A stretch of DNA of 64,000 nucleotides. Origin: Deminuibacter soli (GTDB taxonomy: Bacteria; Bacteroidota; Bacteroidia; Chitinophagales; Chitinophagaceae). Below are positions 8,315 through 16,373 of this stretch, piece after piece (positions within the stretch are counted from its first letter, which is position 1; every line of letters begins with the position of its first letter). Made by a program: the position numbers and the translations under genes. Under the pieces are notes generated by a model. The model searched no databases. It was not told where the DNA came from and saw only the letters and a list, made by a program, of their open reading frames with translations. Location of the stretch: positions 1 through 64,000 of the forward strand of contig NZ_QTJU01000010.1 of assembly GCF_003412455.1 (NCBI RefSeq). Direction: 5' to 3'.

Positions 8315-8659
8315 GCTGCGCCATTGAAGTTCCTGTATCGGCGGAAATGCATAACACATCTGCGCCATACAAGGCATAACCAAGTATGTGAATAAGGTGA
8401 ATAACTGTTACGGAAAATCGATAATCATAGGAGATACAGACAAGGCATGCAGCACACGTTGTGTTTATAGTTGATTATAAACAGGTGGTGTTAGCAACTT
8501 GCCCGGCTTGACGAGGATATTGAACCTGCACTATGCTTACGAGCACAGCTTAAGCGGACTTCTTTTGATGGTATCCAAATTTAATGAATAAGTCTGCGTA
8601 TTACAAATTAAAATTCATTGTATTTGGAATTATTCATTCCATTCAACAGGTTATGCCAT

Positions 8660-9133
8660 CTATTGCGATTGGTGTATTTGCTCCTGCAAAGCTTTTATGC
8701 GCTGTATCTTTTGCGTGTAATGGTGTTGCAACAGCAGTATACCGCTTAGTAACAACAACGCTACAGCCATATACAACAGTAGCCGGGTTACCCATTTGCG
8801 TTGTATAAAAATAGCTGCCGTATTCTCCCGTACACGCAGCAAACGCCCGCCGGACGCAGCTTTGACTTTTTGAGAAAAAGTTATTTCCGGTTCAACATTA
8901 TTGCCAGGCAGGCGCCTGATGATTGCTTCTATCTGCTCCCAGGTAGTATGTGCAGGCGGTACCGGCCCGTTGTCCCCGCTACTGTACAGCAGGTGCCGGT
9001 ATTCATTTACTTTCTGTTGCAGTTGCGGATGCAGCGACAGCATAATATCCATTTCTTCCGCTTCTTCAACAGAAAGCAACCCCAGCACATATGCCTGGAT
9101 GTTGTTTGATTTCAGGTGTTGTCGTGGTTTCAA
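8660..9133 (-). CDS. Membrane protein with anti-sigma-like N-terminal domain
   Basis: A 157-residue protein. Residues 10-50 (IQAYVLGLLSVEEAEEMDIML) resemble the N-terminal helical domain of RskA-type anti-sigma factors. One transmembrane segment follows (about 118-137, LLLYMAVALLLLSGILLL), then a short charged coiled-coil tail. The gene lies 40 bp downstream of a protein with the same plan and upstream of the ECF sigma gene, so a role in holding that sigma factor at the membrane is inferred. The motif is short and there is no zinc-binding HxxxCxxC, so this stays a prediction. Confidence 0.7.
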   Translation of the reverse strand: MKPRQHLKSNNIQAYVLGLLSVEEAEEMDIMLSLHPQLQQKVNEYRHLLYSSGDNGPVPPAHTTWEQIEAIIRRLPGNNVEPEITFSQKVKAASGGRLLRVRENTAAIFIQRKWVTRLLLYMAVALLLLSGILLLQHHYTQKIQRIKALQEQIHQSQ

Positions 9134-9173
9134 AATACGGTACGGTGTTAACAGTTATATGCACACAACCTTG

Positions 9174-9653
9174 TTACCTGGCTACAGGCGCTGCTTGTGT
9201 GCTCACCTGTTGCTCAAGCCGTTTAATTTCCTTCACCGCGCTCTGGTATTGTACGAGGTAATAGATAAACAGGCCAAGAAACAATTTAGACAAAAAGAAT
9301 ACCGCGATAAATACGCCGCGCCAGTATTTGTGTACCCGTATGGTGGGAGATGATACTGTGGCAGCTACAAAATCACTGTCTTCCCTGCTGCCTGTGTCTG
9401 CTTCATCTTCCGTCACTGCATGATAGGTGCCGGGAAGCGGCGCTGTTTTATTGAACATACCCGGCTTATGTACCAGCCGGTGTTCATCGGCCCATGCTAA
9501 TTTTCCAAAGCGGGCCATACATTGCTCCAGTGCCTGTTGCAACTGTGCATGTTCGGGTAGCAACTGCTCAAATTCAGCAGCTTGTTCGGGCGTGGCAGAA
9601 CCGTTAACATAGGCCTCCACGATGCCGGATTTAAGGTAGTGATCAATTTGCAT
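9174..9653 (-). CDS. Second membrane protein with anti-sigma-like N-terminal domain
   Basis: Domain plan matches its downstream neighbour: an N-terminal YLKSGIVEAYVNGSATPEQAAEFEQLL segment (RskA-like), a linker, a transmembrane helix (about 112-137, GVFIAVFFLSKLFLGLFIYYLV) and a short coiled coil. Length is 159 residues. The frame continues upstream to 9836, but that part is made of intergenic repeat sequence (CACAAAG units), so the ATG at 9653 is the likely start. Together with the gene at 8660 and the sigma gene at 7670 it probably forms one regulatory operon. The two membrane proteins may act as a pair. Confidence 0.7.
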   Translation of the reverse strand: MQIDHYLKSGIVEAYVNGSATPEQAAEFEQLLPEHAQLQQALEQCMARFGKLAWADEHRLVHKPGMFNKTAPLPGTYHAVTEDEADTGSREDSDFVAATVSSPTIRVHKYWRGVFIAVFFLSKLFLGLFIYYLVQYQSAVKEIKRLEQQVSTQAAPVAR

Positions 9654-10013
9654 ACGTGAATGTTTCTCAGACTGGAATTTATAACAATATCTGCAATACG
9701 AAGAAGAATTTCCATTAAATAGCAGCTGTAAGCATTTAGCGGATAGCTTCGCCTGTGGCGAATGAGCGGGGATACTTTTAACCACAAAGGGCACAAAGAT
9801 TTTACACAGAGCGCACAAAGACTTCAACGGCTTCAAGCTACGAGCTGTAAGCTTGTTTAGTGTAAATCGCCTTCAGCAATAGTTATACTACCCACTACAA
9901 TCACTCACGACTGACGACTGACGTCTCACGATAACACTCGCTAAAATCATCCCGACTGTCGATTCTCGGCTCTCGATGCCTTCTCACTCACGACTGACGT
10001 CTCACGATTCACG
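9654..10013. repeat. Mosaic intergenic repeat region, copy A
   Basis: Gene-free stretch made of several repeat modules. 9748-9762: a TTCGCC/GGCGAA mini-hairpin. 9781-9820: three CACAAAG units. 9831-9874: reverse complement of a module also found at 14799-14842 (GGCGA, TTAC.CTAA, CAAGCTT, CAGCTCGTAGCTTGAAG). About 9905-10013: GACTGACG/TCACGA units and a CGACTGTCGATTCTCGG block whose reverse complement recurs in the 80-bp repeats at 14.6 kb. The right end supplies the last codons and stop of the quinone oxidoreductase gene. Confidence 0.7.
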
Positions 10014-10976
10014 CACCAGCACTAGCTTCCCGATGTGTTCGCTGCTTTCGAGCAAACGGTGTGCTGCTGCGGCTTCTGTGAAGAGGAATGTTTTGTATAC
10101 TACCGGCTGAAACTTTCCTGAATCAATCAGTGGCCATACTTTTTGTTCTACAGCTTTGGTTAATGCAGCTTTAAATGCCGCCTCCCGGTTACGCAGTGTG
10201 CTGCCTGTGATGGTAATGCGTTGCCGCATGATGTAATGCATGTCTATCTCGGCCTTGCTGCCTTTCATGGTGTTGATGAAAACCAAACGGCCATCAGGCA
10301 CCAGCAGCCGCAGGTTCTTTGGAATATAGTCCCCTCCTATCATGTCGAGAATTACGTGTACACCTTGTGATTGCAGTACGGCTTCAAAGTCTGCCGTGCG
10401 GTAATTGATGCAGGTGGTGGCACCAAGATCTTCACAGGCGCGGCATTTTTCAGCAGAGCCAGCTGTTGCAAATACGGTTGCACCAAAAGCTTTGGCCAGC
10501 TGTATGGCAGTAACGCCAATACCGCTGCTGCCGCCATGAATCAGCACCCGTTCGCCCTGCTGCAATTGCCCGCGCTGAAAAAGATTGCTCCATACCGTGT
10601 ATACTGTTTCGGGTAACGATGCCGCTGCCGCATAACTCAGTGCAACAGGCATGGGCAAACACTGTGCGGCAGGTACAGTGCAATATTCAGCATAACCGCC
10701 GCCGCCCACCAGTGCGCAGACTTTATCGCCCGGTGCCCAGCGCGTTACAGCTTCGCCGCATTGGGTAACAATACCGGCTATTTCCAGTCCGGGTATGTGT
10801 TGCGGCACACCGGGCGGCGGCGGGTACTTGCCTTGGCGCTGCATAATATCGGGGCGGTTAATACCGGCTGCCAGCACCTGCACCAGCACTTCATCATGTG
10901 CAGGCACTGGTGTAGGCTGTTCTGTCCACTGCAATACTTCCGGTTCACCGGGCTGGGTAATAACAACTGCTTTCAT
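10002..10976 (-). CDS. NAD(P)H:quinone oxidoreductase, PIG3-like MDR family
   Basis: Zinc-free medium-chain dehydrogenase/reductase of 324 residues that probably reduces quinones with NADPH in the cytoplasm. The N-terminal GroES-like part has MKAVVITQPGEPEVLQ, GINRPDIMQRQGKYPPPPG and IPGLEIAG, typical of the human PIG3/TP53I3 branch. The nucleotide-binding Rossmann part has HGGSSGIGVTAIQLAKAFGA. Zinc ligands are absent. The frame extends to 11093, but homologous proteins begin at MKAVV, so 10976 is chosen. The final residues (LVRES) and stop fall in a dispersed repeat. Confidence 0.9.
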   Translation of the reverse strand: MKAVVITQPGEPEVLQWTEQPTPVPAHDEVLVQVLAAGINRPDIMQRQGKYPPPPGVPQHIPGLEIAGIVTQCGEAVTRWAPGDKVCALVGGGGYAEYCTVPAAQCLPMPVALSYAAAASLPETVYTVWSNLFQRGQLQQGERVLIHGGSSGIGVTAIQLAKAFGATVFATAGSAEKCRACEDLGATTCINYRTADFEAVLQSQGVHVILDMIGGDYIPKNLRLLVPDGRLVFINTMKGSKAEIDMHYIMRQRITITGSTLRNREAAFKAALTKAVEQKVWPLIDSGKFQPVVYKTFLFTEAAAAHRLLESSEHIGKLVLVRES

Positions 10977-11126
10977 GGTAGAAAGATAACAGTAACAACG
11001 CTGATATGTTTGTTGGCAGGTCGGCCTGGTTGAATGCACCTGGAATTGCTGCAAAAAAATGAGGAATGTAGACACATTCCCCTGATATAACATGAGAAAA
11101 CAACGATGACATTACAAGATGTAATG

Positions 11127-12347
11127 CTATAATGCGATTACGGTAACACTGTGATCCTGTACCTTAAAGCGTACCTTACCGGTTAATTCAAGCAGGTGAA
11201 GCAATTCAGTGAGCGGCACCGACCTGTTGATGGCCCTGGCATTGCATTCAAAATCGGCTGCGCCTGTATAATTCACGTTCACATTGTACCATGCAGCCAC
11301 TTGTTCCATAACATTTTTCACCGGTGTATGTTTAAAAAGAAAATAACCATTTTTCCAGGCAATGGCTTCTTCTGTATCGGCCTGTTTTACCGGGGCTGCG
11401 TTGTTGCCGGCCGTTTGGGTTAGCGACTGGCCGGGCCGCAGTAATACCGTGTTGTTATCGCCGGTTATTTTTATGGCGCCGTCCAGCAGCGTGGTTTTGA
11501 TGTGATCGTTGTACGCCTTCACATTAAAACGGGTTCCGAGCACTTCAATCACTTCCGTTTTACCGGTTGCTGCTGCAGACTGTACGTGCACACGGAAGGG
11601 CCGGTTTTTATCAGGTGCTACTTCAAAGTAGGCTTCACCTGTAACATATACCCGGCGTTCATTACCGGTAAACTGCACCGGGTAACGCAGGGATGAACCT
11701 GCATTCAGCCAAACGGCAGTACCATCCGGCAGTATAATATTGTATTGGCCTCCCCTGGGTGTAACCAGTGTATTGTAACCAGCCTGTGGCTTACCCACTG
11801 TGGTAATGCAGCTGATGCTGCCCCTGGTATGCTGCAATATTTGCACATTGCCCTGCTGGGCCACCATACCTGTTCCTGCATCGCTGAGCAGTACAGCAGA
11901 ACCATCGCTCAGCAGCAGGGTAGCTTTATTAGTGCCGGGTACAACACCTTTGGTTACGGCAGCTGCACCTTTGGCAGTAAGCAATTGCCGCTTGAATGAA
12001 GGATACAATGCGCGCCATACGGCGGCGGTTAGTAACACCGTACCACCCAGTACGGCAGCCATGCGCAGCAAAGCCATTGTACGCGGGCGGCGGGCTGGTA
12101 TATCTTTTCGCGGAACAGCGGGATCTAATGTAAGCCAGAGCGCATCGCTCCGGAAGCGGGAAATGGCGGGTATAAACAAGGTTGCATCAGCACCAGGCTC
12201 CAGCAAGTCCATGCACTCCTGCAGCACATCGGGCGATTCGGTGTGCAGCAGTTCGGCAATATCTTGTTCCGCAACAAAATCCGGGGCATACTGCTCCAGC
12301 ATTTTTTTTACGCGTTGCGCGGATATTTCTTGCGGCAATGAGTTCAT
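11127..12347 (-). CDS. FecR-family anti-sigma/signal transducer (orphan)
   Basis: A 406-residue inner-membrane regulator. It has an N-terminal cytoplasmic region (1-90), one transmembrane helix (about 93-110, MALLRMAAVLGGTVLLTAAVW), a periplasmic FecR domain (TPRGGQYNIILPDGTAVWLNAGSSLRYP split by the usual V.GEAYFEV motif) and a C-terminal DUF4974-like STN-binding domain (FLFKHTPVKNVMEQVAAWY...). FecR proteins normally relay TonB-receptor occupancy to a FecI sigma factor. No SusC receptor or sigma gene is next to it: the nearest ECF gene is 3 kb downstream, beyond repeats. The alternative upstream start at 12386 is less likely. Confidence 0.9.
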   Translation of the reverse strand: MNSLPQEISAQRVKKMLEQYAPDFVAEQDIAELLHTESPDVLQECMDLLEPGADATLFIPAISRFRSDALWLTLDPAVPRKDIPARRPRTMALLRMAAVLGGTVLLTAAVWRALYPSFKRQLLTAKGAAAVTKGVVPGTNKATLLLSDGSAVLLSDAGTGMVAQQGNVQILQHTRGSISCITTVGKPQAGYNTLVTPRGGQYNIILPDGTAVWLNAGSSLRYPVQFTGNERRVYVTGEAYFEVAPDKNRPFRVHVQSAAATGKTEVIEVLGTRFNVKAYNDHIKTTLLDGAIKITGDNNTVLLRPGQSLTQTAGNNAAPVKQADTEEAIAWKNGYFLFKHTPVKNVMEQVAAWYNVNVNYTGAADFECNARAINRSVPLTELLHLLELTGKVRFKVQDHSVTVIAL

Positions 12348-12621
12348 AGTGTTTGTGCTGTAATGATAGAGTGCGCAATTAACCAAACAACCCGGTTCGG
12401 CCGCATATTTTTTTTATGGGCAGTACCAGCAAATTTGGTGTCAGATAAAAAACAGCGATGGTGTTTAACAAAAACTTAGCTATGTATATCAATCCGGTGC
12501 AGGCTGTTACCTGCATAAAAGCAGCAGTACATCCCGGCCAGCGCCGGCTATCGTTGAATTATTTAAACAGGAGGAGTAACCAAATATAATACAATGGCGG
12601 TGACCGGGGAATTAAAAAAAG

Positions 12622-13086
12622 CTAAACCAGCTGCATGGTGTACTTCATGATGCCCATTACAAAAGAACTCTGCATATGACTGATGCCCGGCGTTTCGCCC
12701 AGCTGGTCTACATAAAACTGGTGATATTCTTCCATATCTGCCACCACAATCTTCAGCATAAAATCGAAGCTGCCCGAGATGTTGTAACATTCGGTGATTT
12801 GCGCAAAGCCATTAATGGTGTCAAGAAACAAACCACCTGCCTGCTTGGTATGTTCCTTTAGTGATACATGGCAAAACACAATGAGCCCCTTGTTTACTTT
12901 TGTATGATCTACCAGCGCCACATATTGTTTGATAACCCCCTGTTCTTCCATGCGCCTGATACGTTCGTGCACAGGCGTGGTGGTTAAATGCAGCCGGGCG
13001 GCAATTTCACGCACGGTTATTTTTGCATCCTGCTGCAGCAGGCGCAGAATAGATAAATCCTTATCGTCGAGCTTAAAGACGTACAT
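12622..13086 (-). CDS. Lrp/AsnC family transcriptional regulator
   Basis: A 154-residue feast/famine regulator. The N-terminal winged HTH begins with LDDKDLSILRLLQQDAK and contains TVREIAARLHLTTTPVHERIRRMEEQGVIKQY across residues 20-55. The C-terminal RAM (ligand/oligomer) domain spans about 70-145, with ITECYNISGSFDFMLKIVV as its core. It is divergent from an MFS exporter gene with a palindromic site between them, which suggests it controls that exporter and itself. The effector is probably an amino acid. Confidence 0.93.
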   Translation of the reverse strand: MYVFKLDDKDLSILRLLQQDAKITVREIAARLHLTTTPVHERIRRMEEQGVIKQYVALVDHTKVNKGLIVFCHVSLKEHTKQAGGLFLDTINGFAQITECYNISGSFDFMLKIVVADMEEYHQFYVDQLGETPGISHMQSSFVMGIMKYTMQLV

Positions 13087-13153
13087 CTGTGCCGGTTTTG
13101 ATTATTTAAAGCAGGTAAATCAGCACAAAGTTTAGCTTTTCCTGATAAAAATG

Positions 13154-13195
13154 GTTTTTTATTCCAAAAAATAATTAAATGATGGAATAAACAAC
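13154..13195. promoter_or_regulatory. Candidate operator between Lrp and MFS genes
   Basis: Two 13-bp arms in inverted orientation (13154-13166 and 13183-13195) match at 12 of 13 positions, including the perfect TTTATTCCA / TGGAATAAA core, with 16 bp of AT-rich spacer. The position between divergent regulator and transporter genes fits an Lrp-family binding site. Confidence 0.5.
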
Positions 13196-13232
13196 TGCCC
13201 TTCCCAACTTTACGGCGATAAAGCGCTGTGTT

Positions 13233-14630
13233 ATGAATAAACAATTGATACTTTGGGTAGCCTGTACCGCTATTTTTTTTGAAGCACTGGATATTGCCGT
13301 ACTCAACATGGTACTGCCTGTGCTGCAAAACCAGTTTCACCAGGACAGCGCCACGGTACAATGGCTGCAGACTGTTTATGTACTATTTTATGGCGGCTTC
13401 CTGATTACAGGCGGGCGCCTGGCAGATACCAGGGGCAGGAAAAACATCTTCCTGCTCGGCTCTTTTTTGTTTCTTGCGGCTTCGGCAGCGGCAGGGTTTG
13501 CCAACGGTTTTGAATGGCTGATGGCATGCCGCGCATTACAGGGGCAGGCCGCAGCGCTGGCTGTTCCCGCTGCATTATCTATTGTTACCAACACGTTCCC
13601 TGATCCGGAAGAAAGAAGCCGCGCCCTGAGCACTTTCAGCGCCTTTGCAGCAGTCGGCTCGGGCAGCGGACTGGCACTGGGCGGCATTATTGCTACTTAC
13701 TGGGGCTGGCAATGGACCTTCTTTATCAATGTGCCGGTAATACTTGCCGTACTGGTGCTGGCCTGGCGCTGCATTGGCAAAGATGCGCCGGCTGCAGCCC
13801 GGTCTGCATCAGGCAGCGGTTTCCGGGGCATACTACTTACGGTAGTGATACTACTGCTCTCCTACTGCATTCATACCCTTGCACAGCTACCAGAACATTA
13901 CCTGCTCACCATTGGCAGCGTGGTTATTATGCTGGCATGCCTGTATCTTTTCAGCAAAAGGGAACGGCGCAGCACCAACCCCCTGATTGATGTACAGCTG
14001 TTCAGCGACCGCAGCACTATTGCAGGCAACAGCTGCACCCTGCTGCTGGGTGGTATTTTTATCGGGTACCTGTTTTTACTTTCTGTCTTTCTGCAGCAGA
14101 ACCTGCACCTCAGCGCAGCAAAAGCCGGTATGCTGCTGTTCCCTTTCAGCTTTTTCAGCACACTGGTAACGCGGTTTATTGTGCCGGTGCTTTTCGCCAG
14201 ACTGAAGCCGGTAAAAACAGCCATCACGGGCATGTGCCTGATGCTTACCGGCTGCCTGTTACTGGGCGTGGCAATGTTTATACCCTACCCGCTGGCCGCC
14301 GTACTGCTGTCGCTGCTGTGTGTAACAGGATCGGGCATGTCTATCGTATACCCGGGCGTAACCGTATTGTCGTTGCAACACATACCTGCCCACAAACAGG
14401 GTATTGCAGCAGGCGTTTCCACTACGGCTTATTTCATGGGCGCAGGGCTTGGACTTTCTTTCATCTCCCTGCTACTGCAATTGTTTTCGACCGGTGAACA
14501 GCAAAGCAACCTGCTGCCTGCGCTGGTATTGCCGGTGGTGTGTGCGGTGGTTTCAGTGGGGTTGCTGAGACGTGAAGCGGCAGTCGTGAATCGTCAGTCG
14601 TCAGTCGTGAGTGATCGCAGCGAGTATTAA
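13233..14630 (+). CDS. MFS drug/metabolite exporter, DHA2 (14-TM) type
   Basis: A 465-residue inner-membrane major facilitator protein, probably a proton-driven exporter. The N-terminal ALDIAVLNMVLPVLQ and the loop GGRLADTRGRKNIFLLG (motif A) place it in the EmrB/QacA DHA2 group; AFAAVGSGSGLALGGIIATYWGWQWTFFINVPV, read in pieces, contains motif C. Divergent from an Lrp regulator, so amino acid-related or toxic compound efflux is plausible. The last ~14 residues (VVNRQSSVVSDRSEY) are encoded by a dispersed repeat that supplies the stop codon, so the natural C-terminus may have been replaced. Confidence 0.9.
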   Translation: MNKQLILWVACTAIFFEALDIAVLNMVLPVLQNQFHQDSATVQWLQTVYVLFYGGFLITGGRLADTRGRKNIFLLGSFLFLAASAAAGFANGFEWLMACRALQGQAAALAVPAALSIVTNTFPDPEERSRALSTFSAFAAVGSGSGLALGGIIATYWGWQWTFFINVPVILAVLVLAWRCIGKDAPAAARSASGSGFRGILLTVVILLLSYCIHTLAQLPEHYLLTIGSVVIMLACLYLFSKRERRSTNPLIDVQLFSDRSTIAGNSCTLLLGGIFIGYLFLLSVFLQQNLHLSAAKAGMLLFPFSFFSTLVTRFIVPVLFARLKPVKTAITGMCLMLTGCLLLGVAMFIPYPLAAVLLSLLCVTGSGMSIVYPGVTVLSLQHIPAHKQGIAAGVSTTAYFMGAGLGLSFISLLLQLFSTGEQQSNLLPALVLPVVCAVVSVGLLRREAAVVNRQSSVVSDRSEY

Positions 14631-14790
14631 TTTCGAGAATCGAGACATCGACAGTCGTGATGACCTTAGCAAATTATTTGTGAGTTGTGAGTGATCGCAG
14701 CGCGTATTAATTTCGAGAATCGAGACATCGACAGTCGTGATGACCTTAGCAAATTATTTGTGAGTTGTGAGTGATCGCAGCGCGTATTAA
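14583..14790. repeat. 80-bp tandem repeat, mosaic copy B
   Basis: The element GTGATCGCAG recurs at 14611, 14691 and 14771, a period of exactly 80 bp. The first two units are nearly identical (GAGTATT versus GCGTATT) and the third is cut short. Each full unit carries TTTCGAGAATCGAGACATCG and CAGTCGTGATGACC. Related sequence in reverse orientation lies at 9.9-10.0 kb. The first unit overlaps the 3' end of the MFS gene. Confidence 0.85.
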
Positions 14791-14817
14791 CTTTCGCCGG
14801 AGGCGACTTACGCTAAC

Positions 14818-14913
14818 AAGCTTGCAGCTCGTAGCTTGAAGCTTGCAGCTCGTAGCTTGAAGCTTGCAGCTCGTAGCTTGAAGCTTGCAGCTTGTAGCTT
14901 AAGCTTGCAGCTC
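14818..14913. repeat. 21-bp tandem repeat array
   Basis: Units of AAGCTTGCAGCTCGTAGCTTG at 14818, 14839 and 14860, then a degenerate 20-bp copy at 14881 and a partial one at 14901. One related unit occurs inverted near 9831-9855. A short frame through the array is a consequence of the repeat and not a gene. Confidence 0.85.
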
Positions 14914-14959
14914 TTCTTCCTTTCACGATTCGCGCTTTTTTGCTTTCTTTGCAATTGTT

Positions 14960-15784
14960 ATGTCGTTATTTATTACATCACTGAATTCGGGGAGCAATGG
15001 CAATTGTTATTATGTTGGCAATAACGACGAGGCCATCCTGGTAGACGCAGGTATTTCGTGCAGGGAAACGGAGAAAAGGATGAAACGGCTGGGGCTGTCG
15101 ATGCAACGGGTGAAAGCCATCTTTGTGTCGCACGAGCACAGCGACCACATTAAAGGCATTCCTGTGCTGGCCAGGAAATACAGCCTGCCGGTATACATTA
15201 CCGCCAGCACGCTGCAGCATGGCGGACTAATACTCGACCGTGACCAGGTAATTGCTTTCAGCGACACAATGCCTGTACAAATCGGCGCGCTATCGGTAAA
15301 AGCATTTACCAAGCAGCACGATGCCATTGAACCGCATAGCTTCACCATTACCTGCAACGATATTACCGTAGGCGTGTTTACCGATATTGGTACACCCTGC
15401 AATAACCTGGTGCAACACTTCAGGCAATGCCATGCCGCCTTCCTGGAGGCCAATTACGATACCCGCATGCTGGATGAAGGGCGGTATCCCATTTTCCTGA
15501 AAAACCGCATCCGTGGCGGGCAGGGACATCTTTCCAATGCACAGGCGCTGGAAGTATTTATACAGCACAGGCCCCGGTTTATGAGCCACCTGCTGCTGGC
15601 GCATCTTTCCAAAGAAAACAACCACCCGCAACTGGTGCATGCGCTGTTTACTGCGCATGCAGGCAATACACATATCACGGTAGCATCCCGCTACGAAGAA
15701 ACTCCCGTATACACCATCGGCGGCAATGGCGCGCCTGAACGGCACATGGCAACACCTGCAGTTACGCAAACCAGTCTTTTTTAA
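14960..15784 (+). CDS. MBL-fold metallo-hydrolase, WalJ/YycJ-like
   Basis: A 274-residue metallo-beta-lactamase-fold enzyme, cytoplasmic, with a di-metal site. The hallmark HEHSDH lies at residues 58-63, after SLNSGSNGNCYYVGNN and ILVDAGIS, the start typical of the WalJ/YycJ group. Relatives are linked to nuclease activity and cell-wall or DNA repair processes, but the substrate here is unknown. A TTTCTTTGC element about 12 nt upstream of the ATG resembles a -7 box and would give a very short leader. The truncated hemoglobin gene follows after 29 bp and is probably co-transcribed. Confidence 0.9.
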   Translation: MSLFITSLNSGSNGNCYYVGNNDEAILVDAGISCRETEKRMKRLGLSMQRVKAIFVSHEHSDHIKGIPVLARKYSLPVYITASTLQHGGLILDRDQVIAFSDTMPVQIGALSVKAFTKQHDAIEPHSFTITCNDITVGVFTDIGTPCNNLVQHFRQCHAAFLEANYDTRMLDEGRYPIFLKNRIRGGQGHLSNAQALEVFIQHRPRFMSHLLLAHLSKENNHPQLVHALFTAHAGNTHITVASRYEETPVYTIGGNGAPERHMATPAVTQTSLF

Positions 15785-15813
15785 GCCCGGCAGAATTACT
15801 GTAATTTTGCCGC

Positions 15814-16218
15814 ATGAAGCGAGATATTGAAACCCGTGCGGATATACACCGGATAGTGACTGAGTTTTATCAAAAGATGCTGGCAGACGAACGTGTGGCC
15901 TTCCTGTTTACTGATGTGGCCAGGATTGATGTGCCGGAACACGTGGAGAAAGTAACCGGTTTCTGGAATGATGTACTGTTTGCCGCAGGCGATTACCACG
16001 GCAACCCCATGCAGGTACATTGGCTGTTAAACGGCCAGTCACCTTTGCAACATACCCATTTTGACCTTTGGCTGCAATATTTCACCCAAACCATTGCCGC
16101 TTTGTTTGAAGGCGACAATGCAGCACGCATGCAGCAGCGCGCCTTATCTATCGCCACCATGATGCGTGTAAAAATGCTTACCCAGCCATTGAACAAACAG
16201 GATAACACAGCCCGTTAA
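15814..16218 (+). CDS. Group III truncated hemoglobin
   Basis: A 134-residue 2-over-2 globin that binds heme. The group III features are the start DIETRADIHRIVTEFYQKML, the VTGFWNDVLF segment, and PLQHTHFDLWLQYF, in which His82 before Phe-Asp is the likely proximal heme ligand. Such proteins are thought to handle oxygen, nitric oxide or sulfur species; the exact role is not settled. It follows the WalJ-like gene closely. Confidence 0.92.
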   Translation: MKRDIETRADIHRIVTEFYQKMLADERVAFLFTDVARIDVPEHVEKVTGFWNDVLFAAGDYHGNPMQVHWLLNGQSPLQHTHFDLWLQYFTQTIAALFEGDNAARMQQRALSIATMMRVKMLTQPLNKQDNTAR

Positions 16219-16290
16219 GAACACCTGCAAGCCTGCAAAGACGCGTGTAAAAGACTAAGCCGCGCGGGTTTAAGGGTGTGTTAAATAAGC

Positions 16291-16319
16291 AGTTGGCTTG
16301 CCAACTATTGTTATTTTTG
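16291..16319 (+). promoter_or_regulatory. Promoter -7 box with overlapping palindrome
   Basis: TATTTTTG at 16312-16319 is a perfect match to the Bacteroidota TAnnTTTG box. Just upstream, AGTTGGC-TT-GCCAACT (16291-16306) is a perfect 16-bp palindrome in the -33 region, the position expected for a repressor operator. The ATG of the lipoprotein gene is 55 bp downstream. Confidence 0.5.
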
Positions 16320-16373
16320 CAAGGCAGCTCCTTACAGAAAGCAGCTGCATATAAGAACAAAACAACGAATGAT

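Noticed and set aside
9654-9836. N-terminal extension of the anti-sigma-like gene at 9174
   Set aside because: The upstream codons are made of intergenic repeat sequence (CACAAAG units) and give an implausible Cys-rich start; the ATG at 9653 fits its paralogue.
14607-14913. CRISPR array
   Set aside because: Repeats are directly contiguous with no unique spacers and there are no cas genes in the window.
14836-15024. Short frame across the 21-bp tandem array (KLAARS repeats)
   Set aside because: It arises only because 21 is a multiple of three; no start signal, and it overlaps the walJ-like gene in another frame.
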